64,000 nucleotides of DNA. Origin: Microbulbifer donghaiensis (GTDB taxonomy: Bacteria > Pseudomonadota > Gammaproteobacteria > Pseudomonadales > Cellvibrionaceae). The DNA lies in contig NZ_FQVA01000001.1 of assembly GCF_900129095.1 (NCBI RefSeq), positions 930,001 through 994,000 of the forward strand. The letters run 5' to 3'. Numbering within the stretch: the stretch's first letter is position 1; each line of letters starts with the position of its first letter. Of the stretch, positions 53,065 through 60,973 are shown in pieces. The translations under genes and the position numbers were made by a program. The notes under the pieces are model-generated. The model was not told the DNA's origin. It searched no databases and saw nothing but the letters and a program-made list of their open reading frames with translations.

Positions 53065-53085
53065 TATGCACCTTTAAGGTGCATA
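53065..53085. promoter_or_regulatory. 21-base perfect palindrome upstream of the TonB receptor gene
   Basis: TATGCACCTT-T-AAGGTGCATA is perfectly symmetric, with a further half-site GGTGCAT at 53091-53097 and a T-run before it. It lies in the 329-base gap between the J-like gene and the receptor start. It may be an operator for the receptor gene 286 bases downstream, or a 3' structure of the gene ending at 53109. The rest of the gap (52780-53060) carries a direct repeat GTGAC-ACAA-GTGAC near 52919 and nothing else I can name. Confidence 0.5.
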
Positions 53086-53108
53086 CCGAAGGTGCATTTC
53101 ACGGGGAA

Positions 53109-54485
53109 TCAGCTATTCAGATTGCGCAAGTATTCCTCGCGGCTCTTGCGAAAATTGATCACATAACTGCGGCTCAGGCGATCGTGCATCAGGCGACCAC
53201 CGAGAAAGCAGTTGATAAGCCAGCCCACCTTGAACAGCGGCAAGGTCAACAGGAAACTGACCATCCTCCAGAAACCGTGCAGGTAGCCGATACGCCTGAA
53301 CTCGCGGTTGGTCACCCGGTAACCCAGCAGGTACTTGCCGGGGGTAGCCTGTAACGGCGAGCTCTCCACCAGCCACGCCATCAGCAGATAACCCAAAATG
53401 GCGAGCGCCAGCGCGGTAACATTGGCGTCCGCCTCGGACTTTCCCATCGCCTTCATCATTATCACGGAGGTGGCGAGGCCGACGGTCACGTAGATCAGGA
53501 ACAGATCCAGCAGCACCGCGAATGCGCGGGCCAGCAGGTGGCCAAAATAATACTGATCCAGGCTCTCTTCCGGAACGCGGTCCTTTTGTTTGACCAGCTC
53601 GCGCCCGCCGCGAACCCCCTGCAAAGGATCTGCCCCGGACTCCGGCTCTTGCAGGGCCGTAAAAATGGCATCGGCCAGCCCCTCGTCCATTTCCCGGCTG
53701 ATGTAGGCGCGATTGCCGGACCAGTCGAACAGGTGGTCGCAATAATTCAGGATATTGGCGGTAACCTGGGGGCGGTACTTACCCCTGCGCCCTTTTTCCG
53801 GCGCCTGCTGGTTGTAGCGCGCAAAACGGTCGAACACCCCCAGCCCCAGGTTCCAGTTGTATTCGTCTTCGAGGATGTAGGGTGACTCGGCGAGGAAGTG
53901 CCAGGTTTTCTCCATGCCAATCAAGCGATCGTTCTGCAACGCCAGTTCGACCTGCCGCAACACCCGCTGATACTCGTCGATACGTTTCTGGCGCTCCGCT
54001 TCCGCGGCAGCGCGCTGCAGTTGCGCTTGCTCAGCTCCCTGGTCCTCGCTGGACTCTGGCAGGATTTCAACAGCCACGGTAGTGGAATCCGGAATTTCTT
54101 CAGTACCGAGAGCGGAGGCCTCGACTGGTCCGGCAGGTTCGGCCGGCGCATTGCGCTCTGGCAGAGGGTTCTCAATTGGCTGAGGGCTCTCATCTCGCAG
54201 AAGGCTCTCAATTGGCTGAGGGCTCTCAATTGACTGAGGGCTCACACCTGGCTGAGGGCTCACATCTGGCTGAGGGCTCTCAACTGGCTGCGCTGTGTGA
54301 GAGCTCCCTTCCGTCGCAGAACGTTTTTGCGCGATGTTCAGCGCCTGCTTGTAGGCGGCGTGCAGCTGCTGGAATTCCTGCGGCTTTTCATCCGGACGGG
54401 TCAGCTTCAGCTGCTTCGCGTAGGCGCGCTTTACCGCCCGCGCATCGTCACAGGGCTCGATGCCGAGAATCGCCCAGGGATTCAT
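53109..54485 (-). CDS. J-domain-like protein with RDD membrane domain, partner of HscC
   Basis: 458 residues. Residues 1-52 look like a J domain (NPWAILGIEPCDDARAVKRAYAKQL, FQQLHAAYKQAL), but the HPD signature reads RPD at 30-32. A proline-rich spacer with seven six-residue repeats (69-110) and a charged coiled region follow. From about 315 comes an RDD membrane domain with several helices (LLARAFAVLLDLFLIYVTVGLAT, LGYLLMAWLVESSPLQATPGKYLLGYRV). Its ATG overlaps the hscC stop, so the two are cotranslated. In E. coli, J-like proteins next to hscC act as its cofactors. The loss of His may weaken ATPase stimulation. Confidence 0.8.
   Translation of the reverse strand: MNPWAILGIEPCDDARAVKRAYAKQLKLTRPDEKPQEFQQLHAAYKQALNIAQKRSATEGSSHTAQPVESPQPDVSPQPGVSPQSIESPQPIESLLRDESPQPIENPLPERNAPAEPAGPVEASALGTEEIPDSTTVAVEILPESSEDQGAEQAQLQRAAAEAERQKRIDEYQRVLRQVELALQNDRLIGMEKTWHFLAESPYILEDEYNWNLGLGVFDRFARYNQQAPEKGRRGKYRPQVTANILNYCDHLFDWSGNRAYISREMDEGLADAIFTALQEPESGADPLQGVRGGRELVKQKDRVPEESLDQYYFGHLLARAFAVLLDLFLIYVTVGLATSVIMMKAMGKSEADANVTALALAILGYLLMAWLVESSPLQATPGKYLLGYRVTNREFRRIGYLHGFWRMVSFLLTLPLFKVGWLINCFLGGRLMHDRLSRSYVINFRKSREEYLRNLNS
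54156..54281 (-). repeat. Seven 18-bp tandem repeats in the J-like gene
   Basis: Seven in-frame units of 18 bases encode ESPQPD, VSPQPG, VSPQSI, ESPQPI, ESLLRD, ESPQPI and ENPLPE. The DNA repeats read GAGGGCTC... on the plus strand. It is a coding minisatellite that can change copy number without a frameshift, not a CRISPR array. Confidence 0.85.
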
Positions 54486-56176
54486 CAGATCCAGTCCTCA
54501 CCGTCGAAGCGGTCGAGGATCTCCTGTAATTTGGCCCTGGCCTTTTTGATTTCCGCGGGGTTCTGCCCGTCCAGAATCCGGTCGAAGTTGCCGAGCAACT
54601 TGGCGATATAGTCGCGCTGTTCGCCGAGGCTGGACTCATACAGACGCTCGCCGCGGGCGACCAATGCCCGGTTTTCCTCGTCCTCGCGGGGGTGAAATTT
54701 GAGTTTGGCCAGCTTTTCCAGCGAGCTGGCTTTCTCCTCGTCACTGAGCGCGCCCGGAGTGAACTCGATCAGTTTGTTGAAGGTCTTGCCGGTGGAGACC
54801 ACAGTGACATCCACCTCCAGCAAACCATTCATGTCGTAGCTGTAGCGGATGTCCACCGACTCCTCGCCCCTCGCCCCCTTGGGGACCGCAACACTCATCT
54901 CACCGAGATAGACATTCTTCTTTACCAGGCGGTTTTCCCCCTGGTAAACATCGATTCGAACTTCGGCCTGCTTGTCGTGCGCGGTCCACACCCGGCGCAC
55001 CACGCTGATCGGCACCACGGTATTGCGTTCGATAATCGGCATGAAGTACTCGCCCTGATCCGGGCTGTCTTCATTGATGACCCCGGTACCGAGCGTATAG
55101 GGGCAGACATCCGTCAGCACGATATCTTCCAGCGCCGCATTTCTGGACTTGAGTCCGGCCTGGATGGCGGCGCCCATGGCGACGACCGTGTCCGGATCCA
55201 GGTGACAGGACGGCAGCCGGCCGAACATGCGCCCGACCATCGAGCGGAACAGCGCCATGCGGGTGGAGCCGCCCACCAGCACCACCTCGTCGATTTTCTG
55301 CGGCGGCAGGTCGGCATCGCGCATGGCGCGCTCAATCGGCCGCTTGGCACGCAGCAACAGCGGTGTGCTGAGTTTTTCGAACCACTCCGCAGTTGCGGTC
55401 CACTCGATTTTCTCCCGGCCGACCTCCAGCGCGAGAACTTGTTCCGGCTGCTGACTGATACGGCGCTTGGCACTCTCCATCTGCATATACAGGTTCTGCA
55501 GCTGGCGCGGCGAGAGCGAATTCTTGTTGACCTGGAGCTCGCCGAGTGCGCTGTCGATCATCGCCTCGACAAAGTCCTCCCCACCGAGAAAATTGTCGCC
55601 GGCGCTGGCGTGCACTTCCATCACGCCGTCGAAGAACTCGAGGATGGAGACATCGAATGTGCCGCCGCCCATATCCAGGATCAGGAAATTGCCCTCGCGC
55701 TTGTCGTGCAGACCGTAGGCGATGGCCGCCGCGGTGGGCTCGTTGATGAGTCGCTCGACCTTCAGTCCAGCCAGCTCGCCGGCGAGCTTGGTGGCGTGGC
55801 GCTGGTTGTCATTGAAATAGGCGGGCACGCTGATCACCGCCTCGGTAACCTCTTCGCCCAGGTAGGTCTCCGCATCCTCCTTGAGTGAGCGCAGTACCAG
55901 AGCGGACAATTCGGTGGCACTGAACAGTTGCTTGCCCAGCTTGACCTTGTGATCGGTACCCATCAATCGCTTGAACGCGGCAACGGTGCGGTCGCTGTGG
56001 TTGATCAGCCGCTCCTTGGCGGTTTTGCCGACGACCAGTTTACCGGCATCGTCGAGACCGACCACCGAAGGAGTCAGCACCTCGCCCAGGCGATTGGGAA
56101 TCAGGCGCACGCCCTCCCCGGACAGCACCCCGCAGGCACTGTTGGTCGTGCCCAGATCGATACCGATAACGGCCAT
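54485..56176 (-). CDS. hscC: Hsp70-family chaperone HscC
   Basis: 563 residues, shorter than DnaK and equal to HscC (Hsc62). ATPase domain motifs are IGIDLGTTNSACGV, AVISVPAYFNDNQR, INEPTAAAIAYGL, LILDMGGGTFDVSI and VVLVGGSTRMALFRSM. The substrate-binding domain is short (TLGTGVINEDSPDQGEYFMPIIERNTVVPIS) with a reduced helical lid. In E. coli HscC interacts with RNA polymerase sigma 70 and is involved in stress responses. The gene heads an operon with the J-like RDD protein, with a GGGGAG ribosome site before ATG. Confidence 0.93.
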   Translation of the reverse strand: MAVIGIDLGTTNSACGVLSGEGVRLIPNRLGEVLTPSVVGLDDAGKLVVGKTAKERLINHSDRTVAAFKRLMGTDHKVKLGKQLFSATELSALVLRSLKEDAETYLGEEVTEAVISVPAYFNDNQRHATKLAGELAGLKVERLINEPTAAAIAYGLHDKREGNFLILDMGGGTFDVSILEFFDGVMEVHASAGDNFLGGEDFVEAMIDSALGELQVNKNSLSPRQLQNLYMQMESAKRRISQQPEQVLALEVGREKIEWTATAEWFEKLSTPLLLRAKRPIERAMRDADLPPQKIDEVVLVGGSTRMALFRSMVGRMFGRLPSCHLDPDTVVAMGAAIQAGLKSRNAALEDIVLTDVCPYTLGTGVINEDSPDQGEYFMPIIERNTVVPISVVRRVWTAHDKQAEVRIDVYQGENRLVKKNVYLGEMSVAVPKGARGEESVDIRYSYDMNGLLEVDVTVVSTGKTFNKLIEFTPGALSDEEKASSLEKLAKLKFHPREDEENRALVARGERLYESSLGEQRDYIAKLLGNFDRILDGQNPAEIKKARAKLQEILDRFDGEDWI

Positions 56177-56232
56177 GGTCTCCCCTATTCAAAAAAATTT
56201 TATTTTTTGGTTATTGGTTGCGGCTTATTCTA

Positions 56233-56505
56233 TTAGCCCTTGTAACCGTATAACCAATACGCGGTCACATTGCCGATATTGCGTACCGAGTGATGGGCAC
56301 CGGCGGGAATAAAGAGCTCCTCACCGATGGCCGGCCGGCACTGGCGCCCGTCGATCTCCACTTCCAGCTCGCCCTCCACCAGCATCAGCAGTTCGTCCTG
56401 CCGGTGCACGAAATCCTCCCAGCACTGACCGGGGGGATCCACCCACAGGTCACAGCCAAATCCCCGCTTGGACCAGTCGGCAGCCACACCCTGTCGATCG
56501 ATCAT
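56233..56505 (-). CDS. Small cupin-domain protein
   Basis: 90 residues from ATG 56505, with AGGAGG eight bases upstream. A TTG at 56538 is a poorer start. One cupin barrel is visible: HRQDELLMLVEGELEVEIDGR and GEELFIPAGAHHSVRNIG carry two of the usual metal-binding His positions. Small cupins of this sort bind metals or small ligands, and many have no assigned role. It lies between hscC and pdxH on the same strand. Confidence 0.8.
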   Translation of the reverse strand: MIDRQGVAADWSKRGFGCDLWVDPPGQCWEDFVHRQDELLMLVEGELEVEIDGRQCRPAIGEELFIPAGAHHSVRNIGNVTAYWLYGYKG

Positions 56506-56541
56506 CAGCCAGTCCTCCTCACCGTCGCCCACAAACAAATC

Positions 56542-56559
56542 AGCCCGCTCTCGCGGGCT
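56542..56559 (-). terminator. Terminator-like hairpin after pdxH
   Basis: AGCCCGC-TCTC-GCGGGCT lies in the 76-base gap between pdxH and the cupin start. On the minus strand it is followed by a T-rich stretch (GATTTGTTTG). It may separate the cupin transcript from pdxH. Confidence 0.5.
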
Positions 56560-56581
56560 GTGCGATCACCGTACGCGTTTC

Positions 56582-57220
56582 TTATGGAGACAGTCGCTCC
56601 ACACTCCACTGGCCCGCTTCTTCGGCGCGGTAGATAAAACGATCGTGCAGACGGTTGGCGCCGCCCTGCCAGAACTCCACCGCATTCGGCAGTACGCGGT
56701 AGCCACCCCAGAATTCCGGCAGCGGAATCTCGTTCTCGCCGTACTGGGATTTCACCGCGTCGAACTGCTGCTGCAACTGCTCGCGGTTTTGTATTGGATC
56801 GCTCTGGTGTGAAGCCCAGGCCGCCAGCTGGCTGTCACGGGGACGGGTGCGGAAATAGGCCTGCGCCTCATCCCGCTCAACCTGTACCGCCTGCCCGTAC
56901 ACAATGACCTGGCGCTCGAGCGACTGCCACGGAAACAACAGGGAAACCTTCGCGTTGGACGCAATGTCCCGCGCCTTGTGGCTCTCGAGATTGGTAAAAA
57001 AGACAAAGCCGCGCTCGTCGAAGCCTTTTAGCAACACGATACGCTGCGATGGCTGGCCGCTGGCATCCGCCGTGGCCAGGCACATGGAACTGGGATCGGA
57101 GAGCTCCGCCTCCACCGCCTCGCTCAGCCACTGGCGGAATTGCTCCACCGGCGTTGCTTTCAGGTCAGCGCGGTGCAAACCGCCGCGCAGGTATTCCCGG
57201 CGCCATTGATCGATTTCCAT
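56582..57220 (-). CDS. pdxH: Pyridoxamine 5'-phosphate oxidase
   Basis: 212 residues from ATG 57220, with AAGGAAG upstream. An in-frame extension to 57382 is not supported. The FMN-binding split barrel shows RIVLLKGFDERGFVFFTNLESHKARD, RPRDSQLAAWASHQSDPI and the C-terminal PEFWGGYRVLPNAVEFWQGGANRLHDR. The enzyme oxidises PNP or PMP to PLP with FMN. It completes the B6 route started by the PdxJ encoded at 13.3 kb and would supply the PLP for the local aminotransferase, though that is general metabolism. Confidence 0.95.
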   Translation of the reverse strand: MEIDQWRREYLRGGLHRADLKATPVEQFRQWLSEAVEAELSDPSSMCLATADASGQPSQRIVLLKGFDERGFVFFTNLESHKARDIASNAKVSLLFPWQSLERQVIVYGQAVQVERDEAQAYFRTRPRDSQLAAWASHQSDPIQNREQLQQQFDAVKSQYGENEIPLPEFWGGYRVLPNAVEFWQGGANRLHDRFIYRAEEAGQWSVERLSP

Positions 57221-57427
57221 TACATAACTTCCTTCGTTTTTACAGCAGTTATCGGCCCGGCATGCACTGGCCGGACCAAAGTGAATCGGGGTTCTGCGAC
57301 CGCGGCTCTTGCGACTTCCCGGGAGACGGCGGTGCACAGTTGCGCCTGTCGTTCGAGAAGGATATTCAGTTGAGTACAGCATGCCCCCACAGACTATCAG
57401 GTTATAAGTGTACTTAGTCAGCGCTTA

Positions 57428-57507
57428 TTTCCCAATTGCCCTGCGATCCTTCACTGTCGCACAAATTTCCTTTCGCGATCCCGCTCGTTTCTCAATTATC
57501 CTGCGAT
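57428..57507. repeat. Pair of 20-base direct repeats 60 bases apart upstream of the decarboxylase gene
   Basis: 57428-57447 and 57488-57507 match in 17 of 20 positions and share TTTC, CAATT and CCTGCGAT. They lie about 100-180 bases before the ThDP enzyme gene, exactly 60 bases (about 6 helical turns) apart. They may be binding sites of a regulator that loops or binds cooperatively. The remaining bases between pdxH and this gene hold nothing else I can name. Confidence 0.5.
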
Positions 57508-57604
57508 TTTGTGTCGGCAAATGCAGACTCTGCGGGCGCTTGCACCCCTCCCGGCAGGCCGCTAGGCTCGTTGCACTTTTGCAAGAACAAGGAACACAGC
57601 GGAT

Positions 57605-59209
57605 ATGTCTTCTGCGCCCACATGTGCCCAGGTGCTGATGCGCCTGCTGCGTGAATACCAGGTGGAAAAAGTATTCGGTATTCCCGGAGTTCACACCATC
57701 GAATTGTATCGCGGCCTGCCCGGCAGCGACCTGCAACACATTACCCCGCGCCACGAGCAGGGCGCCGCCTTTATGGCGGACGGCTATGCCCGCGCCAGCG
57801 GCAAGCCCGGTGTCTGTTTCCTGATCACCGGGCCGGGTCTGACCAATGCCGCCACCGCCATGGCCCAGGCCTACTCGGATTCCATTCCGATGCTGGTGAT
57901 CTCCGCGGTCAACCGCCGCGAGGACCTGGGTATGGGCCGCGGGCGATTGCACGAACTGCCGCGCCAGAGCGACGTCAGCCGCGGCTTCTGTATCTGGCAA
58001 CACACACTGACCCAGGCGGAACAACTGCCGGAAGTCATCGCCCGCGCCTTCCAGCTGCTCTCTTCCAGCCGCCCGGGACCTGTGCATATCGAGATACCTA
58101 TCGATCTCTTTCCGGCGCCCATGCCGGGTCGCCTGGACGACTACCGCGCCAGCCCCGCGGCCCAGCCGCCTGCGGCCAGCGCCGCGGCGATCGCCACAGC
58201 TGCCGACTGGCTGCAGAAGGCCGAACGCCCGGTAATCCTGCTCGGCGGCGGCGCCCAGGCGTGTGGCCGCGACGCCAGCCAGATCGCAGAGAAACTCGCG
58301 GCGCCGGTGTTCCTGTCCCTCGCGGCCAAGGGTATCGTCGATGAGCGCCACCCGCTGTGTGGCGGCGCCAACCTGAGCTTCGACTGCGTGCGCGAGCGGG
58401 TGGAAAACGCCGACGTGGTATTGGCGGTTGCCACCGAACTGGCGGAGACCGACCGCAACCTGGTGCGCGACAATTACGCGTTTAACGGCAAGGTGATCCG
58501 CGTCGACATAGATCCGGCACAACTGGTGTGCAACGCCAATCCGGATCTGGCCATCTGCGCCGATGCCGGCGAAACCCTGCAGCAGCTGAACGCCGCGCTG
58601 GCGCCCTGCGATCAGACCGCGATCGAGGCGGCGGAACGGGAAGTGAAGCAACTCGTGCAGAATTGCCGCAAGGAGTGGTGGAGCGGTTCCGAGGAGCGCT
58701 TTCCCTGGGTCGAGGCGCTGCGCGCGGCACTGCCGGAAGACGGCATACTGGTAACCGACTCCACCCAGCTGGCCTATAACACCAACCACGCCCTGCCCCT
58801 GTACAGCGCCCGCAGCCATATCACCTGCACCACCGGCTACGGCACCCTGGGCTTTGCCCTGCCCGCCGCCGTCGGCGCTTGCCTCGCCGGTGAGCGCGAC
58901 GTGCTGGCGCTGATCGGCGACGGCGGCCTGATGTTCACCCTCGGTGAGCTGGCTGTTGCGGTGGAACAGCAGCTGCCGCTGCCAATCCTGGTGTGGAACA
59001 ACGCCGGCTACGGCGAGATTCGCGACTTTATGGACGATGCCGAAGTACCCCAGGAAGGCGTCAACCTGCGCACGCCGGACTTCGTCGCGCTGGCCAAATC
59101 CTTCGGCGCCGAGGGCTGCCGTATCGAGCGCCCGGAACAATTGGCGGCAGTGGTGGCCGAGGCCCTGAACAGAAAGACACCGACCCTGATCGAAATAACC
59201 GCGCCCTGA
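57605..59209 (+). CDS. ThDP-dependent decarboxylase, 2-ketoarginine decarboxylase (AruI)-like
   Basis: 534 residues of the acetolactate synthase-like ThDP family. The PYR domain carries Glu51 in TPRHEQGAAFMADGYARASGK, then FLITGPGLTNAATAMAQAYSDSIPML. The PP domain has IGDGGLMFT and LVWNNAGYGEI. The signature NRREDLGMGRGRLHELPRQ resembles 5-guanidino-2-oxopentanoate decarboxylase (AruI of Pseudomonas), which makes 4-guanidinobutyraldehyde from 2-ketoarginine. No small regulatory subunit gene follows, so a valine-pathway role is unlikely. An aldehyde dehydrogenase gene comes next, 23 bases on, matching the AruI pathway. Confidence 0.8.
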   Translation: MSSAPTCAQVLMRLLREYQVEKVFGIPGVHTIELYRGLPGSDLQHITPRHEQGAAFMADGYARASGKPGVCFLITGPGLTNAATAMAQAYSDSIPMLVISAVNRREDLGMGRGRLHELPRQSDVSRGFCIWQHTLTQAEQLPEVIARAFQLLSSSRPGPVHIEIPIDLFPAPMPGRLDDYRASPAAQPPAASAAAIATAADWLQKAERPVILLGGGAQACGRDASQIAEKLAAPVFLSLAAKGIVDERHPLCGGANLSFDCVRERVENADVVLAVATELAETDRNLVRDNYAFNGKVIRVDIDPAQLVCNANPDLAICADAGETLQQLNAALAPCDQTAIEAAEREVKQLVQNCRKEWWSGSEERFPWVEALRAALPEDGILVTDSTQLAYNTNHALPLYSARSHITCTTGYGTLGFALPAAVGACLAGERDVLALIGDGGLMFTLGELAVAVEQQLPLPILVWNNAGYGEIRDFMDDAEVPQEGVNLRTPDFVALAKSFGAEGCRIERPEQLAAVVAEALNRKTPTLIEITAP

Positions 59210-59232
59210 AGCGCGACTAACGGAACTGCGTT

Positions 59233-60666
59233 ATGACTGATTTCAGCAAACTGAAAACCGACAAGCTGTTTATCAACGGCGAGTGGCAGGACTCCCAGGG
59301 CGGCGACATGCACGCGGTGATCAACCCAGCTACCGAGGAAACCATCTGCGATGTGGTGCAGGGATCCGCGGAAGACGTGGACAAAGCGGTCGCCGCCGCC
59401 AAAGAGGCGTTCCGCAGCTGGCGCACCACCAGCGCCGCCGAGCGCGCCGCCTTCCTGAATGCCATCGCCGACGGCATGGAAAAGCGCAAGGAAGACCTGG
59501 TCCAGGCAGTTTCCCAGGCACTGGGCTGTCCGACCCACATCACCAAGTGGCTGCATATCGACGGCCCCATCTATGCCATGCGCTACTACGCCGAGCGCAC
59601 CGCGCTGATGGACAAGACCGAAAAAGTCGGCCACTCGCTGCTGATCCGCGAGCCGATCGGCGTCTGCGGTTTTATCACACCGTGGAACTACCCGCTGCAC
59701 CAGTTCGTCGGCAAGGTAGCGCCGGCGCTGGCCGCCGGCTGCACCATGGTCGCCAAGCCGTCGGAAATCACGCCGTTACAGGATTATGTGATGGCAGAGA
59801 TCATCGCCTCCGCGGGTCTGCCAACCGGCGTCTTCAACCTGGTGCCCGGCGCCGGCCCCATCGTCGGCGCGGCGCTGTCCGCGCACCCGGATATCGATAT
59901 GGTGTCCTTCACCGGCTCCACCCGCGCCGGTGTCGAAGTGGCCAAGGCCGCCGCACCGACCGTCAAGCGTGTCACCCAGGAACTCGGCGGCAAGTCGCCG
60001 CTGATCATCACCCCGGATGCCGACCTGGAAGCGGCGGTGCGCTGGGGCTGTGAGGATGTCTTTATCAACAGCGGCCAGACCTGTACCGCCCTGACCCGCA
60101 TGCTGGTGCCGGCGGAGCGCTACGCAGAGGCGGTGGAAATCGCCAGGAAGGTCGCCGAGGAAGTGGCCCTGGGTACCGACTCCAGTGCATTTATGGGCCC
60201 GCTGTCGTCGAGCCGCCAGCGCGACATAGTGCGCGGCTATATCGAGAAAGGTGTGGCCGAGGGCGCGCGTCTGGTATGTGGCGGTGCCGAGACGCCGGAG
60301 GGGCTGGACAAAGGGTTCTATGTCAAGCCCACCGTCTTTGCCGACGTCACCAATGATATGGCCATCGCCCGCGAGGAGATCTTCGGCCCGGTCACCTGCC
60401 TGATTCCGTACCAGGACATGGACGAGGCCATCGCCATCGCCAACGACACCGAATACGGCCTGTCCAGTGGTGTCTGGGCCAGGGACGCCGACAGCGCCAT
60501 GCCGGTGGTGCGCCGTATCGAGGCGGGGCTCTGCTTCGTCAACGGCGGCGAGTTCAATTACGACGCCCCCTTCGGCGGCTACAAGCGCTCCGGCAACGGG
60601 CGCGAGTTCGGCGAGGCTGGCCTGGACGAGTTTATCGAACTGAAATCCGTGCAACTGCCGGCATAA
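59233..60666 (+). CDS. Aldehyde dehydrogenase family protein
   Basis: 477 residues of the NAD(P)+-dependent family. Rossmann and active-site motifs are PWNYPLHQFVGKVAPALAAGC, FTGSTRAGVEVAKAAAP, catalytic Glu in QELGGKSPL and catalytic Cys in FINSGQTCTAL. The C-terminal PFGGYKRSGNGREFG is standard. It forms an operon with the decarboxylase-like gene. If that enzyme makes 4-guanidinobutyraldehyde, this one would oxidise it to 4-guanidinobutyrate. Sequence alone does not fix the aldehyde. Confidence 0.93.
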   Translation: MTDFSKLKTDKLFINGEWQDSQGGDMHAVINPATEETICDVVQGSAEDVDKAVAAAKEAFRSWRTTSAAERAAFLNAIADGMEKRKEDLVQAVSQALGCPTHITKWLHIDGPIYAMRYYAERTALMDKTEKVGHSLLIREPIGVCGFITPWNYPLHQFVGKVAPALAAGCTMVAKPSEITPLQDYVMAEIIASAGLPTGVFNLVPGAGPIVGAALSAHPDIDMVSFTGSTRAGVEVAKAAAPTVKRVTQELGGKSPLIITPDADLEAAVRWGCEDVFINSGQTCTALTRMLVPAERYAEAVEIARKVAEEVALGTDSSAFMGPLSSSRQRDIVRGYIEKGVAEGARLVCGGAETPEGLDKGFYVKPTVFADVTNDMAIAREEIFGPVTCLIPYQDMDEAIAIANDTEYGLSSGVWARDADSAMPVVRRIEAGLCFVNGGEFNYDAPFGGYKRSGNGREFGEAGLDEFIELKSVQLPA

Positions 60667-60674
60667 ACTGCTGC

Positions 60675-60696
60675 GCCGCCGCCAATCGGCGGCGGC
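60675..60696 (+). terminator. GC-rich hairpin after the aldehyde dehydrogenase
   Basis: GCCGCCGCC-AATC-GGCGGCGGC, a perfect 9-bp stem, starts 8 bases after the stop. There is no T-run, so it may act as a weak terminator or as a 3' end stabiliser. Confidence 0.5.
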
Positions 60697-60764
60697 CTTG
60701 CCTGCCGAGCGGCGGGTGCTTGACTGCCTATCCGCGTCCCGCTATCTTTGCCCCCACATCAAGA

Positions 60765-60870
60765 GAGTGGCTGACGCCAACGCCAACCTGCCAACCGGGG
60801 CAAGGTGGTTTCCCTTTCGCAGTATGCAGAGGGGATGGGACTCGAAAGTGCTTATTGAAAGCATCGGGTA
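60765..60870 (+). promoter_or_regulatory. Possible degenerate glycine-riboswitch-like leader
   Basis: The leader upstream of the small gene and kbl-tdh contains AGAGAG, then CGCCAACGCC, GGGGCAAGG and a later CTTTCGCAG with CAGAGGGG, in that order. These recall the conserved blocks of glycine aptamers (GAGAG, CGCCGAAGGGGCAA, CTCAGGCAAAAGGAC). The match is imperfect and the core CAGGCAAA is not intact. The genes downstream make glycine from threonine, so the idea is worth testing but weak. Confidence 0.25.
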
Positions 60871-60930
60871 ATCCAACCGGAGTAAAGCGAATGAACCTTC
60901 GCCGCTTCCACGTCAGCCCTCCAAGCCTTT

Positions 60931-60960
60931 TACTCAAGATATGAGTACTCAAGGTATGAG
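60931..60960. repeat. Tandem 15-base repeat with symmetric halves
   Basis: TACTCAAGATATGAG (60931-60945) is followed directly by TACTCAAGGTATGAG (60946-60960), differing at one base. Each contains ACTCA...TGAGT symmetry. It lies just before the ribosome site of the small gene and may be an operator or an mRNA structure. Confidence 0.5.
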
Positions 60961-60973
60961 TATTGGAGGGACC

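Noticed and set aside
54156..54281. Short regular repeats suggesting a CRISPR array
   Set aside because: The units are 18 bp, contiguous without spacers and in frame inside a coding region.
54692..55888. A 398-codon frame antisense to hscC
   Set aside because: Shadow of the GC-rich chaperone gene. No motifs.
57425..59140. A 571-codon frame antisense to the ThDP decarboxylase gene
   Set aside because: Shadow with no domain. The plus-strand frame has complete ThDP motifs and a proper ribosome site.
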